A DNA stretch of 64,000 bases from JAAFIP01 sp043778205 (GCA_043778205.1 JAYWGO010000012.1:15641-79640); one strand, 5' to 3'. Counted from the first letter of the stretch, positions 7,682-17,428 are shown. Translations and numbers: made by a program. Notes: generated by a model from the sequence alone, not told the origin.

Positions 7682-10360
7682 ATGACCACCCTCACCCTCA
7701 AGTCCTACCAACAAGCCGCGCTGGACTCCCTGCGCGACTTTGCCCGCGCCGCGCAAGTCAAAGGCCCGGCCATGGCGTTTGGCGAGCAGGTGGGGCGGCC
7801 TTACAACCCTAACCCGTTTGGCGAAGTGCCTTGCGTGTGCCTGCGCATTCCCACGGGCGGCGGCAAAACGCTGCTGGCAGCGCATGCAGTGCCGCTGCTG
7901 GCGCGGGAGTGGCGTGCAACGGATGCGCCTGTGGCGCTGTGGCTAGTGCCTAGCGACACGATTCGCAGCCAAACGCTCAAAGCCCTGCAAACGCTGGGGC
8001 ATCCGTACCGCGAGGCGCTGGAGGCTGCGTATGGCACAGGCCTCCAGGTATGTGCGCTGGAAGAGGTGGCGCAGATTGCGCCGATTGACTGGGGGCGCAA
8101 AGCGGTGGTGGTGGTGGCCACGATTCAGAGCTTTCGGATTGAAGATGCCGATAAGCGCAACGTGTACAGCTTTTCGGAGAACTTTGAGCGGCACTTTAAG
8201 GGCGCGATTGAGCGCGACCTGCAGCGCCTGCATGGCTTGCCCGATGCCGTGGTGACCGAGGAAGAAGCTGCCAAAGACGGCAAAGGTGTATTGAAAGGCT
8301 TTGTGGGCCAGCCGCGCTGGAGCTTGGCCAACTGGCTGGCGCTGCACGAGCCGATGCTGATTGTGGACGAGGCGCACAACACCAAGACGGACAAAAGCTT
8401 TACCGCACTCAAACGGCTCAACCCCAGCTTGATACTGGAGCTGACGGCTACGCCCGTAGCCAGCCAGACGAATGTGCTGTACCACGTAAGCGCGCAAGAG
8501 CTGGCGGCGGAGAGCATGATCAAGCTGCCGATTGCATTGGCCGAGCACCCGCAGGGCTGGCAGCAGGCGGTGTTTGCAGCGGTGCAAAACCAGCGGGCGC
8601 TGCATGCAGAAGCTTTAAAGGACGAAGCGGCAGGCAACGGCTATGTGCGGCCTATGGTGCTGTTTCAGGCGCAGAACGTTAACGACGAGGTGCCGCCGGA
8701 GGTGCTGCGCAAGTATTTGCAAGACGAGCTGCATATTGAGCCGGCATGCATTGTGGTGGCGACGGGGGATACGCGCGAGCTGGACGGGCTGGATTTGCAG
8801 TCGCGCGCTTGCCCGGTGCTTTTTGTCATCACCGTGCAGGCGCTGCGTGAGGGCTGGGACTGCCCGTTTGCGTATATTTTGTGTTCTCTGCAACGCTTAT
8901 CTAGCGCCACGGCCGTGGAGCAGCTACTAGGCCGCGTGCTGCGCATGCCGTACGCCACGCCGCGAGGTCGCCCCGCGCTGAACCGGGCCTATGCGCATGT
9001 GTGCGAGGCAGAGTTTTCTAGCGCTGCGCATGCGCTGGCAGACCGTTTGATTAACCACATGGGCTTTGAGGCACTGGATGTAGCGTCGATGCTGGTGCAA
9101 CAGTCTAGCTTGCCTTTATTTGAGGAAAATCAGCCTGTAGCCCAGCAGAATGTTGCGCAAGTAGCTACTAATTTTGAAGCGGTTTTGGCCACCACAGAGA
9201 TAACCAGCATGCCCGGTGTGCAGTTGCAAACCATTGCGGGCACACCGCAGGTGGTGGTGACGGGGCACATTAACAGCGAACTGGAAATTTTGCTCCTAGG
9301 CGGTGTGCGCGGCGCTAAAAGGCAAAGCCAAGTGAAAGAAAAAGTAGCGCAGCACAACGCGCTGGTGGCCGCCGTGACCTCCCCCGCTGCGCGCGGGGCC
9401 AAGTTTGCACCCGTGCCCATGCTGGGCTACCGCTCCACGCCGCAAGGCCAGCTTTGGCCGCTGGAGCGCGAGGCAGTGCTGGAGATGGTGGAGCTGGATT
9501 TACTGTCGCCCGAGGCGCTGCATTTGCCAGGTTTTGAGGTGGTGGAGCAGTCCAATACGTTTGAGATCTACATGAAGGATGCGCAAGTCAAGCTGCGCGC
9601 AGCAGATGCCAACCAGATAGCGTTTGACTACGGCTCCAGCACCATTACTTCGGATGATTTGGTGCGCTGGCTGGACCAGTCTCTTTATCAAAAACTGTCT
9701 GAATTTACCCAAGGCCAACGTCGGGCGTGGTTTGCCGCCGTGGTGGGCAAGCTGCTCAATGAAAAGGGTTTGCCGCTGGTAACTTTAGCCAAAGCGCGCT
9801 TTAAGCTGGCGCAAGACTTAGAGCACAAGGCTGCGCAGTTGCGGGATAAGGCGGCCAAAGTACAGTTTAAGCAACTGGTACTGGAGCAAGCATGGTTGAT
9901 TGAGCCCGACTGGTCTAGGCCACATTTGTTCGAGCAAGGCCGCTACCCCGCACCTGTGGGCTCACGTTATACGGGGCGCTACGAGTTTGCACGCCACTTC
10001 TTCCCGGTATTGGCAGACCTGAAGGACGGTGGGCAAGAGTTTTTGTGTGCCCAGCTGATAGACGGCCACCCTAAAGTCAAACACTGGGTGCGTAATTTAG
10101 ACACCGCGCCGTGTGGGTTTGCGCTGCCAACGTCCAAGGGGCGTTTCTTCCCAGATTTTGTGGCTGAACTGCTTGACGGGCGGATTGCTGTAGTGGAGTT
10201 TAAGGGCGCACACCTTAGCAGCGAACCTTATGAGATTGAGAAAAAACAAGTGGGGCTACTTTGGGCAGGTGCCAGCCAAGGTAAGGCACTGTTTGATTGG
10301 GCGCTGATGGCGCGGGATGGTTTGAGCCTGTCGCAGCAATTGGACAAACTTTTTGCATGA
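7682..10360 (+). CDS. res: type III restriction endonuclease subunit Res
   Basis: Translocase/nuclease subunit of the type III system. Superfamily 2 motor motifs: Walker A IPTGGGKTLLAA near residue 60, DEAH box LIVDEAHNT near 230, motif III ELTATPVA near 255, motif VI SSATAVEQLLGRVLRMPY near 420. The C-terminus carries a PD-(D/E)xK-type nuclease, FFPDFVAELLDGRIAVVEFKG near residue 825-845. Length (892 aa) is typical. An in-frame stretch around residues 486-501 (PVAQQNVAQVATNFEAV) is encoded by a degenerate copy of the dispersed repeat. The stop overlaps the lipB start by four bases (ATGA), so lipB may be translated from the res message. Confidence 0.93.
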   Translation: MTTLTLKSYQQAALDSLRDFARAAQVKGPAMAFGEQVGRPYNPNPFGEVPCVCLRIPTGGGKTLLAAHAVPLLAREWRATDAPVALWLVPSDTIRSQTLKALQTLGHPYREALEAAYGTGLQVCALEEVAQIAPIDWGRKAVVVVATIQSFRIEDADKRNVYSFSENFERHFKGAIERDLQRLHGLPDAVVTEEEAAKDGKGVLKGFVGQPRWSLANWLALHEPMLIVDEAHNTKTDKSFTALKRLNPSLILELTATPVASQTNVLYHVSAQELAAESMIKLPIALAEHPQGWQQAVFAAVQNQRALHAEALKDEAAGNGYVRPMVLFQAQNVNDEVPPEVLRKYLQDELHIEPACIVVATGDTRELDGLDLQSRACPVLFVITVQALREGWDCPFAYILCSLQRLSSATAVEQLLGRVLRMPYATPRGRPALNRAYAHVCEAEFSSAAHALADRLINHMGFEALDVASMLVQQSSLPLFEENQPVAQQNVAQVATNFEAVLATTEITSMPGVQLQTIAGTPQVVVTGHINSELEILLLGGVRGAKRQSQVKEKVAQHNALVAAVTSPAARGAKFAPVPMLGYRSTPQGQLWPLEREAVLEMVELDLLSPEALHLPGFEVVEQSNTFEIYMKDAQVKLRAADANQIAFDYGSSTITSDDLVRWLDQSLYQKLSEFTQGQRRAWFAAVVGKLLNEKGLPLVTLAKARFKLAQDLEHKAAQLRDKAAKVQFKQLVLEQAWLIEPDWSRPHLFEQGRYPAPVGSRYTGRYEFARHFFPVLADLKDGGQEFLCAQLIDGHPKVKHWVRNLDTAPCGFALPTSKGRFFPDFVAELLDGRIAVVEFKGAHLSSEPYEIEKKQVGLLWAGASQGKALFDWALMARDGLSLSQQLDKLFA
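9136..9185 (-). repeat. dispersed repeat, degenerate copy within res
   Basis: AATGTTGCGCAAGTAGCTAC followed by TAATTTTGAAGCG matches the reverse complement of the dispersed element. It is translated in the same frame as the element in the caspase and amidohydrolase genes (QNVAQVATNF here against GNAAQAAIKL there). Confidence 0.6.
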
Positions 10361-11154
10361 GTATGCAAACCCACTTTTTAGGCCGCGTCGAGTACCTGCC
10401 CACCTATGCTGCGATGCAAGAGTTTACGGCTGCGCGCTCACATCAAAATATAGACGAAAACACCCTTAGACCCAAGGAAATGCTGCACAACCAGCTATGG
10501 ATTTGTGAGCATTTACCAGTTTTTACCCAAGGCCTGGCGGGTAAGCCTGAGCATCTTTTACTGCCAGGCGACATTCCTGTTGTGCAAACCAACCGGGGTG
10601 GGCAGGTTACTTACCATGGGCCGGGGCAGGTGGTGGCCTACCCGCTGGTCAACCTCAAAGCTGCGGGCTACTACGTTAAAGAATACGTCTTCAAAATTGA
10701 AGAGGCGGTCATCAAAACCTTGGCCACATTCAATATTACGGGCCACCGCGTGCGCGGCGCACCAGGTATTTATGTGCGCACCGACGCGCCTGGCAGCCAC
10801 GCGCGCTTGCTGGGGGCCGACGGATTGGCCATAACAGAAGCGGCGCTAGCGTTGGAGTCACCCCAAGAAAATTCGCATGGCGATAAAGTGGATCTGACCC
10901 CAATTAACCAGGCCCCAATTAAACCAAACAACTTCGGCAAAATTGCGGCGCTGGGTATCAAGGTGAGTCGCCACTTTACTTACCACGGCGTGGCCTTGAA
11001 TGTAGCAATGGACTTGGAGCCATTTAGCCGGATTAACCCCTGCGGCTACACCGGGCTGCGCACGGTGGACATGGCATCGCTGGGCGTGGCGGCCAGCTGG
11101 GACGAGGTGGCACAGGTGTTTGCACGCAAACTTGGCGATTACCTTACGCCCTGA
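10357..11154 (+). CDS. lipB: octanoyltransferase LipB
   Basis: Transfers octanoyl from octanoyl-ACP to lipoyl domains, the first step of lipoate synthesis. Family motifs: RGGQVTYHGPGQVVAYPL, GAPGIYV, KIAALGIKVSRHFTYHG and the catalytic Cys region INPCGYTGL. Start at ATG 10357 overlaps the res stop by four bases; an ATG two codons later is also possible. Between GIYV and KIAALG there is an insertion of about 45 residues (LLGADGLAITEAALALESPQ onward) where most LipB proteins have only a few. lipA follows 55 bases downstream. Confidence 0.95.
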   Translation: MSMQTHFLGRVEYLPTYAAMQEFTAARSHQNIDENTLRPKEMLHNQLWICEHLPVFTQGLAGKPEHLLLPGDIPVVQTNRGGQVTYHGPGQVVAYPLVNLKAAGYYVKEYVFKIEEAVIKTLATFNITGHRVRGAPGIYVRTDAPGSHARLLGADGLAITEAALALESPQENSHGDKVDLTPINQAPIKPNNFGKIAALGIKVSRHFTYHGVALNVAMDLEPFSRINPCGYTGLRTVDMASLGVAASWDEVAQVFARKLGDYLTP

Positions 11155-11209
11155 GCCCTGCTTGGCATCAGGGAAGCCGATTTCTGTGCGATAGGCGACA
11201 ATAGATGCC

Positions 11210-12226
11210 ATGAGCACCACCGAAGTCGTTCGCGACGCCCAATCGCAAGAAACCTACAACCCGCTGGCCAAGCAAAAAGCTGCCGCCAAGCTTAGCCGCA
11301 TCCCCGTCAAAGTAGAGCGCGGCGAGGTGCTGAAAAAGCCTGAATGGATCCGCGTAAAAGCGGGTTCACCGTCGACGCGCTTCTACGAGATCAAGCAAAT
11401 CTTGCGCGAGAGCAACTTGCACACGGTATGCGAGGAAGCCTCATGCCCCAACATTGGCGAGTGCTTTGGTAAAGGCACCGCCACTTTCATGATCATGGGC
11501 GACAAATGCACCCGCCGTTGCCCGTTTTGCGACGTAGGCCATGGCCGCCCTGACCCGCTGGACGCGCTTGAGCCTGAAAACATGGCCAAAACCATTGCCA
11601 AGCTCAAGCTGAAATACGTGGTCATCACCTCGGTTGACCGAGACGACCTGCGTGACGGCGGTGCCAGCCATTTTGTAGAGTGCATTCGCAAAACCCGCGA
11701 GCTGTCCCCTGGCACCACCATCGAGGTGCTGGTGCCCGACTTTAGAGGCCGCGACGACCGCGCGCTAGACATTTTAAAAGCCGCACCGCCCGATGTGATG
11801 AACCACAACCTAGAGACGATTCCGCGCCTGTACAAAGAAGCCCGCCCCGGCAGCGACTACGCTTTTTCGCTCAACCTGTTAAAGAAGTTCAAAGCCCTGC
11901 ACCCCAACGTGCCCACCAAAAGCGGCATCATGGTGGGCCTGGGCGAGACCGACGACGAGATTTTGCAAACCATGCGCGACATGCGTGCACACAACATCGA
12001 CATGCTGACTATCGGCCAGTACCTTGCGCCGTCCATGTCGCATTTGCCAGTACGCCGCTATGTGCACCCCGACACCTTCAAAATGCTGGAAGCCGAGGCC
12101 TATAAGATGGGCTTTAGCCACGCCGCTGTGGGCGCAATGGTGCGCTCAAGCTACCATGCAGACGTGCAGGCACAAGGCGTGCTCAACCCCGCGCAGCCTG
12201 CCCCATCTACGTTGGCGGTAAGCTAA
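11210..12226 (+). CDS. lipA: lipoyl synthase LipA
   Basis: Radical SAM enzyme inserting two sulfurs into octanoyl groups. Both iron-sulfur clusters are visible: auxiliary-cluster cysteines in CEEASCPNIGEC (residues ~75-86) and the radical SAM CTRRCPFC (~101-108), with the C-terminal RSSYHA serine ligand. Completes lipoate assembly with lipB upstream. The start has a typical unconserved N-terminal extension. Confidence 0.97.
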   Translation: MSTTEVVRDAQSQETYNPLAKQKAAAKLSRIPVKVERGEVLKKPEWIRVKAGSPSTRFYEIKQILRESNLHTVCEEASCPNIGECFGKGTATFMIMGDKCTRRCPFCDVGHGRPDPLDALEPENMAKTIAKLKLKYVVITSVDRDDLRDGGASHFVECIRKTRELSPGTTIEVLVPDFRGRDDRALDILKAAPPDVMNHNLETIPRLYKEARPGSDYAFSLNLLKKFKALHPNVPTKSGIMVGLGETDDEILQTMRDMRAHNIDMLTIGQYLAPSMSHLPVRRYVHPDTFKMLEAEAYKMGFSHAAVGAMVRSSYHADVQAQGVLNPAQPAPSTLAVS

Positions 12227-12295
12227 CACAGCCACAGGGCGCACCTGCCTATGTAATGCAGGGCCAAGACCCCACAGCAGCTTTCGCGCAACCGC

Positions 12296-15200
12296 ATGAC
12301 CTCGCAGATTTTCGTCATCAACCCTGCTTCGCTGCAAAAAGCAGTGAACGCCGCGACCTACGAACGCGGCCGCGAAGTGTACCTGCAACAGCGTGTTTTA
12401 AGCTACAGCCTTGAACCTGAAAGCAGCACGGCATGGCATATTTCAGGCCAGGTGCAAGGCAGTGGCCGCGATGTCTACAGCACGTCAGTGGACATAGAAA
12501 TTACCAGCGATGGTGCTATCGCGTCGTACAGCGCCAACTGCAGCTGCCCCGTGGAGCGCAATTGCAAACACAGCGTGGCCGTGGCGCTCAAAGCCGCCTA
12601 CAAGTCGGGGGCCGTGCGCGGCGTGGTCAGTAGCCCAGCGCCCGCACCCCACAGCCCAGCCCCAAACGCTGCGCCTGGGGCCACGGCCTTAAGCCCGGAG
12701 CAGGCGCAAGCGCAGCGCTTGAAGGCCCCCACCCGCACGGCCCTGGACCGCACGGCCCCCACCCGCACGTCCGTAGACCGCGCAGCACTGGACAGCAGCA
12801 TCGACGAGCGTGGCGCGACCAAGGAACTGAGCGATTGGCTAGATTTATTTGGCGACCCTGGCACCAGCACAGCTGCAGCACCCGCTACCAGCGCCAGTGG
12901 CTACGGCGCGCCTGACCAAGTAGTCTACATGCTGGGCTTTAAGACGCTGTCGGGCCACCGCGTGCTAGAGCTGTGCTTTGGCACTGCGCGCGTGCTGCGC
13001 ACGGGCAAGTGGAGCAAGGTCAAACTGGACCACTACTTTGACGGAGGTCGCTCGCCCGCGTCCGACAAAGAGGTGGTGCGCTTGATCACCAGCATGAGCA
13101 AGAACAGCTATGGCTACAGCTACCAAAGCCACAGCGCCACGCTAGAAGGTGCTACAGGCCTGCTTGCGCTGGAGTTGGCCGCCAAGAGTGGCCGGCTGTT
13201 CACCCAGCTAGGCGACCGGGTGCTGGACCAACCAATTGCCTGGGGCCCAGACCACAGCCTGGCCTGGACATGGCAAGAAGAGCGCGGGCGCAACGCACAT
13301 AAAAACGATGCCATGCTGTGGCGCATGGTGCCTAGCAAGCCCGCGTCCATGCAGTTGTTTACCAACCAGCCCGCGTTCTACCTGGACACCGCCAGCGGCC
13401 TGTGCGGCCACGCTGTCACGCCGGGCATGGGCGATGCGCAAACCAGTGCCCTGCTTAAATCCCCCGCTGTAACGCAAGCGGCGCTAACGCAATTTGAGGG
13501 AGCCCTGGTCAACCGGTTTGGCGGTTTGGCTTTGCCACCCAACATGACCGCACCGCGCGTGATCACCGGCATCACCCCGGTGCTGCGCCTGCACATAGAG
13601 CACGTGCAGGCCGACCAACGCGCCGAGCTGGGCCCGCTGCTGGCACGCCTGCGCTTTGACTACGCAGGCGTGTCCCACTACACCCATGGCGTGCAAAACC
13701 CTGTGATGGTTGAAACCCATGCCTGGGCCGAACAAACCCCTGGCGCAGGCCTGCAGCAGCGCACCACCCGCGTGCTGGTTCAGCGCGACATGGCCGCTGA
13801 GCACACCGCGCAAATCACCTTGCGGCTGTGGAACCTGGCTGGCGATGCGCAGGGCGTATTTACCAGCGGCACGGGCACTGTTGCGCAAAGCCAATGGCTG
13901 CAGTGGGTGGACGATGGTTTTGCAGGCTTTAAAGACGCGGGGTTTGAAGTTACCCAAGACCAAGCGCTGGCCAGCTGGATCACCCATGTAGACGGCATCC
14001 ACATCAACCTGGACGATGCCAGCGCGCCACACAGCAGCCAAGCGCAGCACAAACCAGACAGCGACAGCGCGCAAGCGGCTTGGTTTGACCTGTCCCTGGG
14101 CATCGACATCAATGGCCAGAGGCACAATATTTTGCCCATGCTGCCCCAGCTGCTGGCACAGTTGCAAGCCGTGTCTTATACGCAGCCGTTGGCAGAAGGT
14201 GCAGCAGACAACGCGCCTGCCAACACAGCCGTGCAGTTGCAGATGCCGCCTTTTGTCTACCTAGAGCAGACGGGCGGCAGCTACCTGCGCCTGCCCACTG
14301 AGCCGCTGCGCCCCTGGCTAGAGGCCTTGATCGAGCTGGTGGGCGAGCGCGGCATTGCGGACCATGCCGACAGAGTGCGGCTGTCCCGGCTGGAGGCGCT
14401 GCGCGTGGGCGCATCTCTAGGCGCGGGCGCGCAGTGGCAAGGGGCCGACAGCCTGCGCCTGATGGTGCAGCAGCTCCGTGGTGCCGTGGCTTTGCCCGAG
14501 GTAGCGTTACCAACCGGTGTGCATGCTACGCTGCGCCCCTACCAACAGCAGGGCCTGAACTGGCTGCAGTTTTTGCGCACCCACCAGCTGGCCGGTATTT
14601 TGGCCGACGACATGGGGCTGGGCAAAACCGTGCAAACCTTGGTGCATATTGCCGTAGAGAAAGCCGCTGGCAGGCTCGACCGCCCGGTGCTGATCGTCGC
14701 ACCCGTCAGCGTGATGGGCAACTGGCAGCGGGAGATTGCGCGGTTTACACCCGGCCTGTCCAGCATGGTCTGGCACGGCGCGGACCGCCATGGTGAGGCT
14801 GACCGCATAGCCCAGCAAGACATTGTCATCATGCCGTATTCGCTGCTGGCACGCGACCAGGCACGCTGGGCCGAGCAGCCTTGGCACCTGGTGGTGCTAG
14901 ACGAAGCGCAAAATATTAAGAATGCGCAAACCAACGCCGCCCAGGCAGCCACTGCGCTGAACACCCGCCACCGCCTGTGCCTGTCGGGCACGCCCATGGA
15001 AAACCACTTGGGCGAGTTGTGGAGTTTGTTCCACTTTTTAATGCCCGGTTTTTTAGGCAACCAGTCGCGTTTTAAAGAACTGTTTCGCACCCCGATTGAA
15101 AAGCACGGCAACACCGAGCGCCTGGGCCACTTGCGCACACGGGTGACGCCTTTTATGCTGCGCCGTGCCAAGCGCGATGTGGCCACCGAGCTGCCAGACA

Positions 15201-15946
15201 AGCAGGTCAGCATCACCAGCGTCGAGCTGGGCGACAAACAAGCCAACCTGTACGAGACGATTCGCCTCACCACCGAAAAAGCGGTGCAAGATGCGCTGGC
15301 CAACAAGGGCTTGGCCCGTTCGCAAATTCAAGTGCTGGATGCCTTGCTGAAACTGCGCCAAGTCTGCTGCGACCCGCGTTTGCTGCCGCTGGCATCGGCC
15401 AAAAAAATAAAGCAGTCGGCCAAGCTGGAACTGCTGATGGAGCTGCTGCCCCAGCTGCTGACGCAAGGCCGCAAAGTGCTGTTGTTCTCGCAGTTCACCA
15501 GCATGCTGGAGCTGATTGAAGAGGAGCTAAAAAAGCACGCCATGGCCTGGGTCAAACTCACAGGCCAAAGCCAAAAACGCGACCAACTTATTGCGCGCTT
15601 TACCAGCGGCGAAGTGCCGCTGTTTCTCATTAGCCTGAAAGCGGGCGGCGTGGGCCTGAACCTGACCCAGGCCGACACTGTCATTCACTATGACCCGTGG
15701 TGGAACCCAGCGGTAGAAAACCAAGCCACCGACCGCGCTCACCGCATAGGCCAAACCAGCCAAGTGATGGTCTACAAGCTGGTGGCACAAGGCACCATTG
15801 AAGAGCGCATGCTGCAACTGCAAGAGCGCAAAGCCCAGTTGGCCGAAAGCATGTACAGCGCCTCGGTAGCGCGCAAGCAACCCCTGTTTACCGAGAGCGA
15901 TTTGGCCGAGCTGCTTAAACCGCTAAGTGCCAGCACACTGGGCTAA
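12296..15946 (+). CDS. SWIM zinc-finger SNF2-family DNA-dependent ATPase
   Basis: Large (1216 aa) helicase-like protein. The N-terminus holds a SWIM zinc finger (NCSCPVERNCKH, residues ~81-92). The C-terminal half has full Swi2/Snf2 motifs: LADDMGLGKTVQTL, VLDEAQNIKN, CLSGTPMENHLGELWSLF, LLFSQFTSML, SLKAGGVGLNLT and ENQATDRAHRIGQ. Bacterial members of this RapA/SWIM-SNF2 group are probably nucleic-acid or RNA-polymerase remodellers; the exact role is unknown. A linker at residues ~144-163 contains a 30-bp tandem duplication (12725-12754 and 12755-12784). It stands alone, without operon partners. Confidence 0.92.
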   Translation: MTSQIFVINPASLQKAVNAATYERGREVYLQQRVLSYSLEPESSTAWHISGQVQGSGRDVYSTSVDIEITSDGAIASYSANCSCPVERNCKHSVAVALKAAYKSGAVRGVVSSPAPAPHSPAPNAAPGATALSPEQAQAQRLKAPTRTALDRTAPTRTSVDRAALDSSIDERGATKELSDWLDLFGDPGTSTAAAPATSASGYGAPDQVVYMLGFKTLSGHRVLELCFGTARVLRTGKWSKVKLDHYFDGGRSPASDKEVVRLITSMSKNSYGYSYQSHSATLEGATGLLALELAAKSGRLFTQLGDRVLDQPIAWGPDHSLAWTWQEERGRNAHKNDAMLWRMVPSKPASMQLFTNQPAFYLDTASGLCGHAVTPGMGDAQTSALLKSPAVTQAALTQFEGALVNRFGGLALPPNMTAPRVITGITPVLRLHIEHVQADQRAELGPLLARLRFDYAGVSHYTHGVQNPVMVETHAWAEQTPGAGLQQRTTRVLVQRDMAAEHTAQITLRLWNLAGDAQGVFTSGTGTVAQSQWLQWVDDGFAGFKDAGFEVTQDQALASWITHVDGIHINLDDASAPHSSQAQHKPDSDSAQAAWFDLSLGIDINGQRHNILPMLPQLLAQLQAVSYTQPLAEGAADNAPANTAVQLQMPPFVYLEQTGGSYLRLPTEPLRPWLEALIELVGERGIADHADRVRLSRLEALRVGASLGAGAQWQGADSLRLMVQQLRGAVALPEVALPTGVHATLRPYQQQGLNWLQFLRTHQLAGILADDMGLGKTVQTLVHIAVEKAAGRLDRPVLIVAPVSVMGNWQREIARFTPGLSSMVWHGADRHGEADRIAQQDIVIMPYSLLARDQARWAEQPWHLVVLDEAQNIKNAQTNAAQAATALNTRHRLCLSGTPMENHLGELWSLFHFLMPGFLGNQSRFKELFRTPIEKHGNTERLGHLRTRVTPFMLRRAKRDVATELPDKQVSITSVELGDKQANLYETIRLTTEKAVQDALANKGLARSQIQVLDALLKLRQVCCDPRLLPLASAKKIKQSAKLELLMELLPQLLTQGRKVLLFSQFTSMLELIEEELKKHAMAWVKLTGQSQKRDQLIARFTSGEVPLFLISLKAGGVGLNLTQADTVIHYDPWWNPAVENQATDRAHRIGQTSQVMVYKLVAQGTIEERMLQLQERKAQLAESMYSASVARKQPLFTESDLAELLKPLSASTLG

Positions 15947-16058
15947 GTATCTGTTAACGTATCTATTGGTTTTTGACAAAATTCCTTTAAAAACAGCCGC
16001 TTACGCTAAAGTATTTATTAATGCATCTGCTTAAAACCCCCTGCCAAGCAGGTTGTGC

Positions 16059-17300
16059 ATGACCGGCCCCCACACTGCCATGCGCAAGGTGTGGTTGCTG
16101 GCGGCCACCACCACGCTGACAGTTACCTCGTTTGCCATGCTGGGTCCGGTGCTGGCCGTGCTGTTGCACCAGCGCGGGCTGGGTACAGCGGCGATTGGTG
16201 CGTTTGCGATGATTGGGTTTAGCTGTGTGGCGGTGCTGATTCCTATCATGCCCCGGCTGTTTATGCGCTGGGGTTTGGGCCGCTGCTTTACCATTGGCGC
16301 CGTGCTGGAGGCGGTAAGCACCGTGGGCTATGTATTTACAGACCATTTTGCGGTGTGGTGCGCATGTGCCGCCTTGGGCGGAGCGGGCGGGGCTGCCGTT
16401 TGGAACGCAACCGAGTCGCTGCTGGCGCAGCACGCACCGCCGGCCCAGCGCGGGCGGGTGATGGGCTTGTACCAAACGGCCTTGGGCGCAGCACTGGCGG
16501 CCGGGCCGCTGCTTCCCGCACTGCTGGCTTGGCAGGCACCCACCACGCTGTGGGCCGGTGCGGCCATACAGTTTGCCGCGCTGGGTGTGATTTTGCTGAC
16601 CGGTGTGGCCAGGCAGCTGGCACCGCACCCTTCTGCTTCTGCTTCTGCTTCTGCTTCTGCCACAGCGAATTCGGCTGTAGCAGGCGCAGGCCATGTCAGC
16701 GCGCCCAATGCGTCCGGTGGCACGTGGGCGGCAGTGCGCAGCGCGCCCGCCTTGGTGGCTATTGCGTTTGTCGGCGGCGTGTTTGAGGTGGGTCTTAACA
16801 GCATCAGCGCGGCCAACGGCGCTGGCATGGGCCTGTCGCTGGCGCAGGCCTCTGGCATTGTGGGCATGCTGGGGCTGGGCAGCTTTTTGTTCCAATACCC
16901 TGCAGGCATGGCAGCTGACAGGTACCCGGCCAGCAAGGTATTTGCAGCGGCTGGGGCGGTGCTGTTAGTGTCCACCGCAGCCTTCACGCTAGGCGGTCAA
17001 TACCTACCGGTGCTATGGGCTACGGCTTTGCTGTGGGGCGGCGTGGGCGGCGCGCTGTACACCCTGTGCATGGTGCGTGTGGGCCACGACTTTGCCACAA
17101 GCGCTACAGCTACGGGCGCTGGCGTTACAGGCACCGCAGCCGCAGGCACAGCGGCCATGATCAGCGGCTACACGCTGGGCGGGGCTGTGGGGCCTGTGGT
17201 CAGCGGTGCCGCGCTGCAATACGGCGGGCCGCTGGGGCTGGCCAGCTGGCTTGGAGCGCTGGCAGTAGGCGTAATACTGCTTGGCCAGCGGGTGCGCTAA
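16059..17300 (+). CDS. MFS-family transporter
   Basis: Polytopic inner-membrane protein of about 413 residues with roughly 12 hydrophobic helices in two halves, the usual major facilitator layout (YNFM/YfcJ-like by general look; substrate unknown). The central cytoplasmic loop contains five perfect copies of TTCTGC (16631-16660), translated as a Ser-Ala run. Start is set at ATG 16059; ATG 16080 (MRKVWLL) is also reasonable and sits closer to the first helix. No regulator is adjacent. Confidence 0.82.
   Translation: MTGPHTAMRKVWLLAATTTLTVTSFAMLGPVLAVLLHQRGLGTAAIGAFAMIGFSCVAVLIPIMPRLFMRWGLGRCFTIGAVLEAVSTVGYVFTDHFAVWCACAALGGAGGAAVWNATESLLAQHAPPAQRGRVMGLYQTALGAALAAGPLLPALLAWQAPTTLWAGAAIQFAALGVILLTGVARQLAPHPSASASASASATANSAVAGAGHVSAPNASGGTWAAVRSAPALVAIAFVGGVFEVGLNSISAANGAGMGLSLAQASGIVGMLGLGSFLFQYPAGMAADRYPASKVFAAAGAVLLVSTAAFTLGGQYLPVLWATALLWGGVGGALYTLCMVRVGHDFATSATATGAGVTGTAAAGTAAMISGYTLGGAVGPVVSGAALQYGGPLGLASWLGALAVGVILLGQRVR
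16631..16660 (+). repeat. hexanucleotide tandem repeat (TTCTGC)x5 within the MFS gene
   Basis: Five perfect copies in frame, encoding alternating Ser-Ala in the central loop. Changes in copy number would keep frame, so it would alter loop length rather than switch the gene off. Confidence 0.95.
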
Positions 17301-17428
17301 GGCGCGCCCATACAGCACAGGCCACTGCCAACACCTGCAGTGCAGCGCTGGGCAAGCCTGCAATGCAGGGAGGTGGCCAATGGTTTACATTCACAGACTG
17401 CATCCTTTGTTTTACACCCCCCAGCACC

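Noticed and set aside
10297..10356. Upstream extension of lipB
   Set aside because: Overlaps the end of res and is not LipB-like; ATG 10357 with ATGA overlap is preferred.
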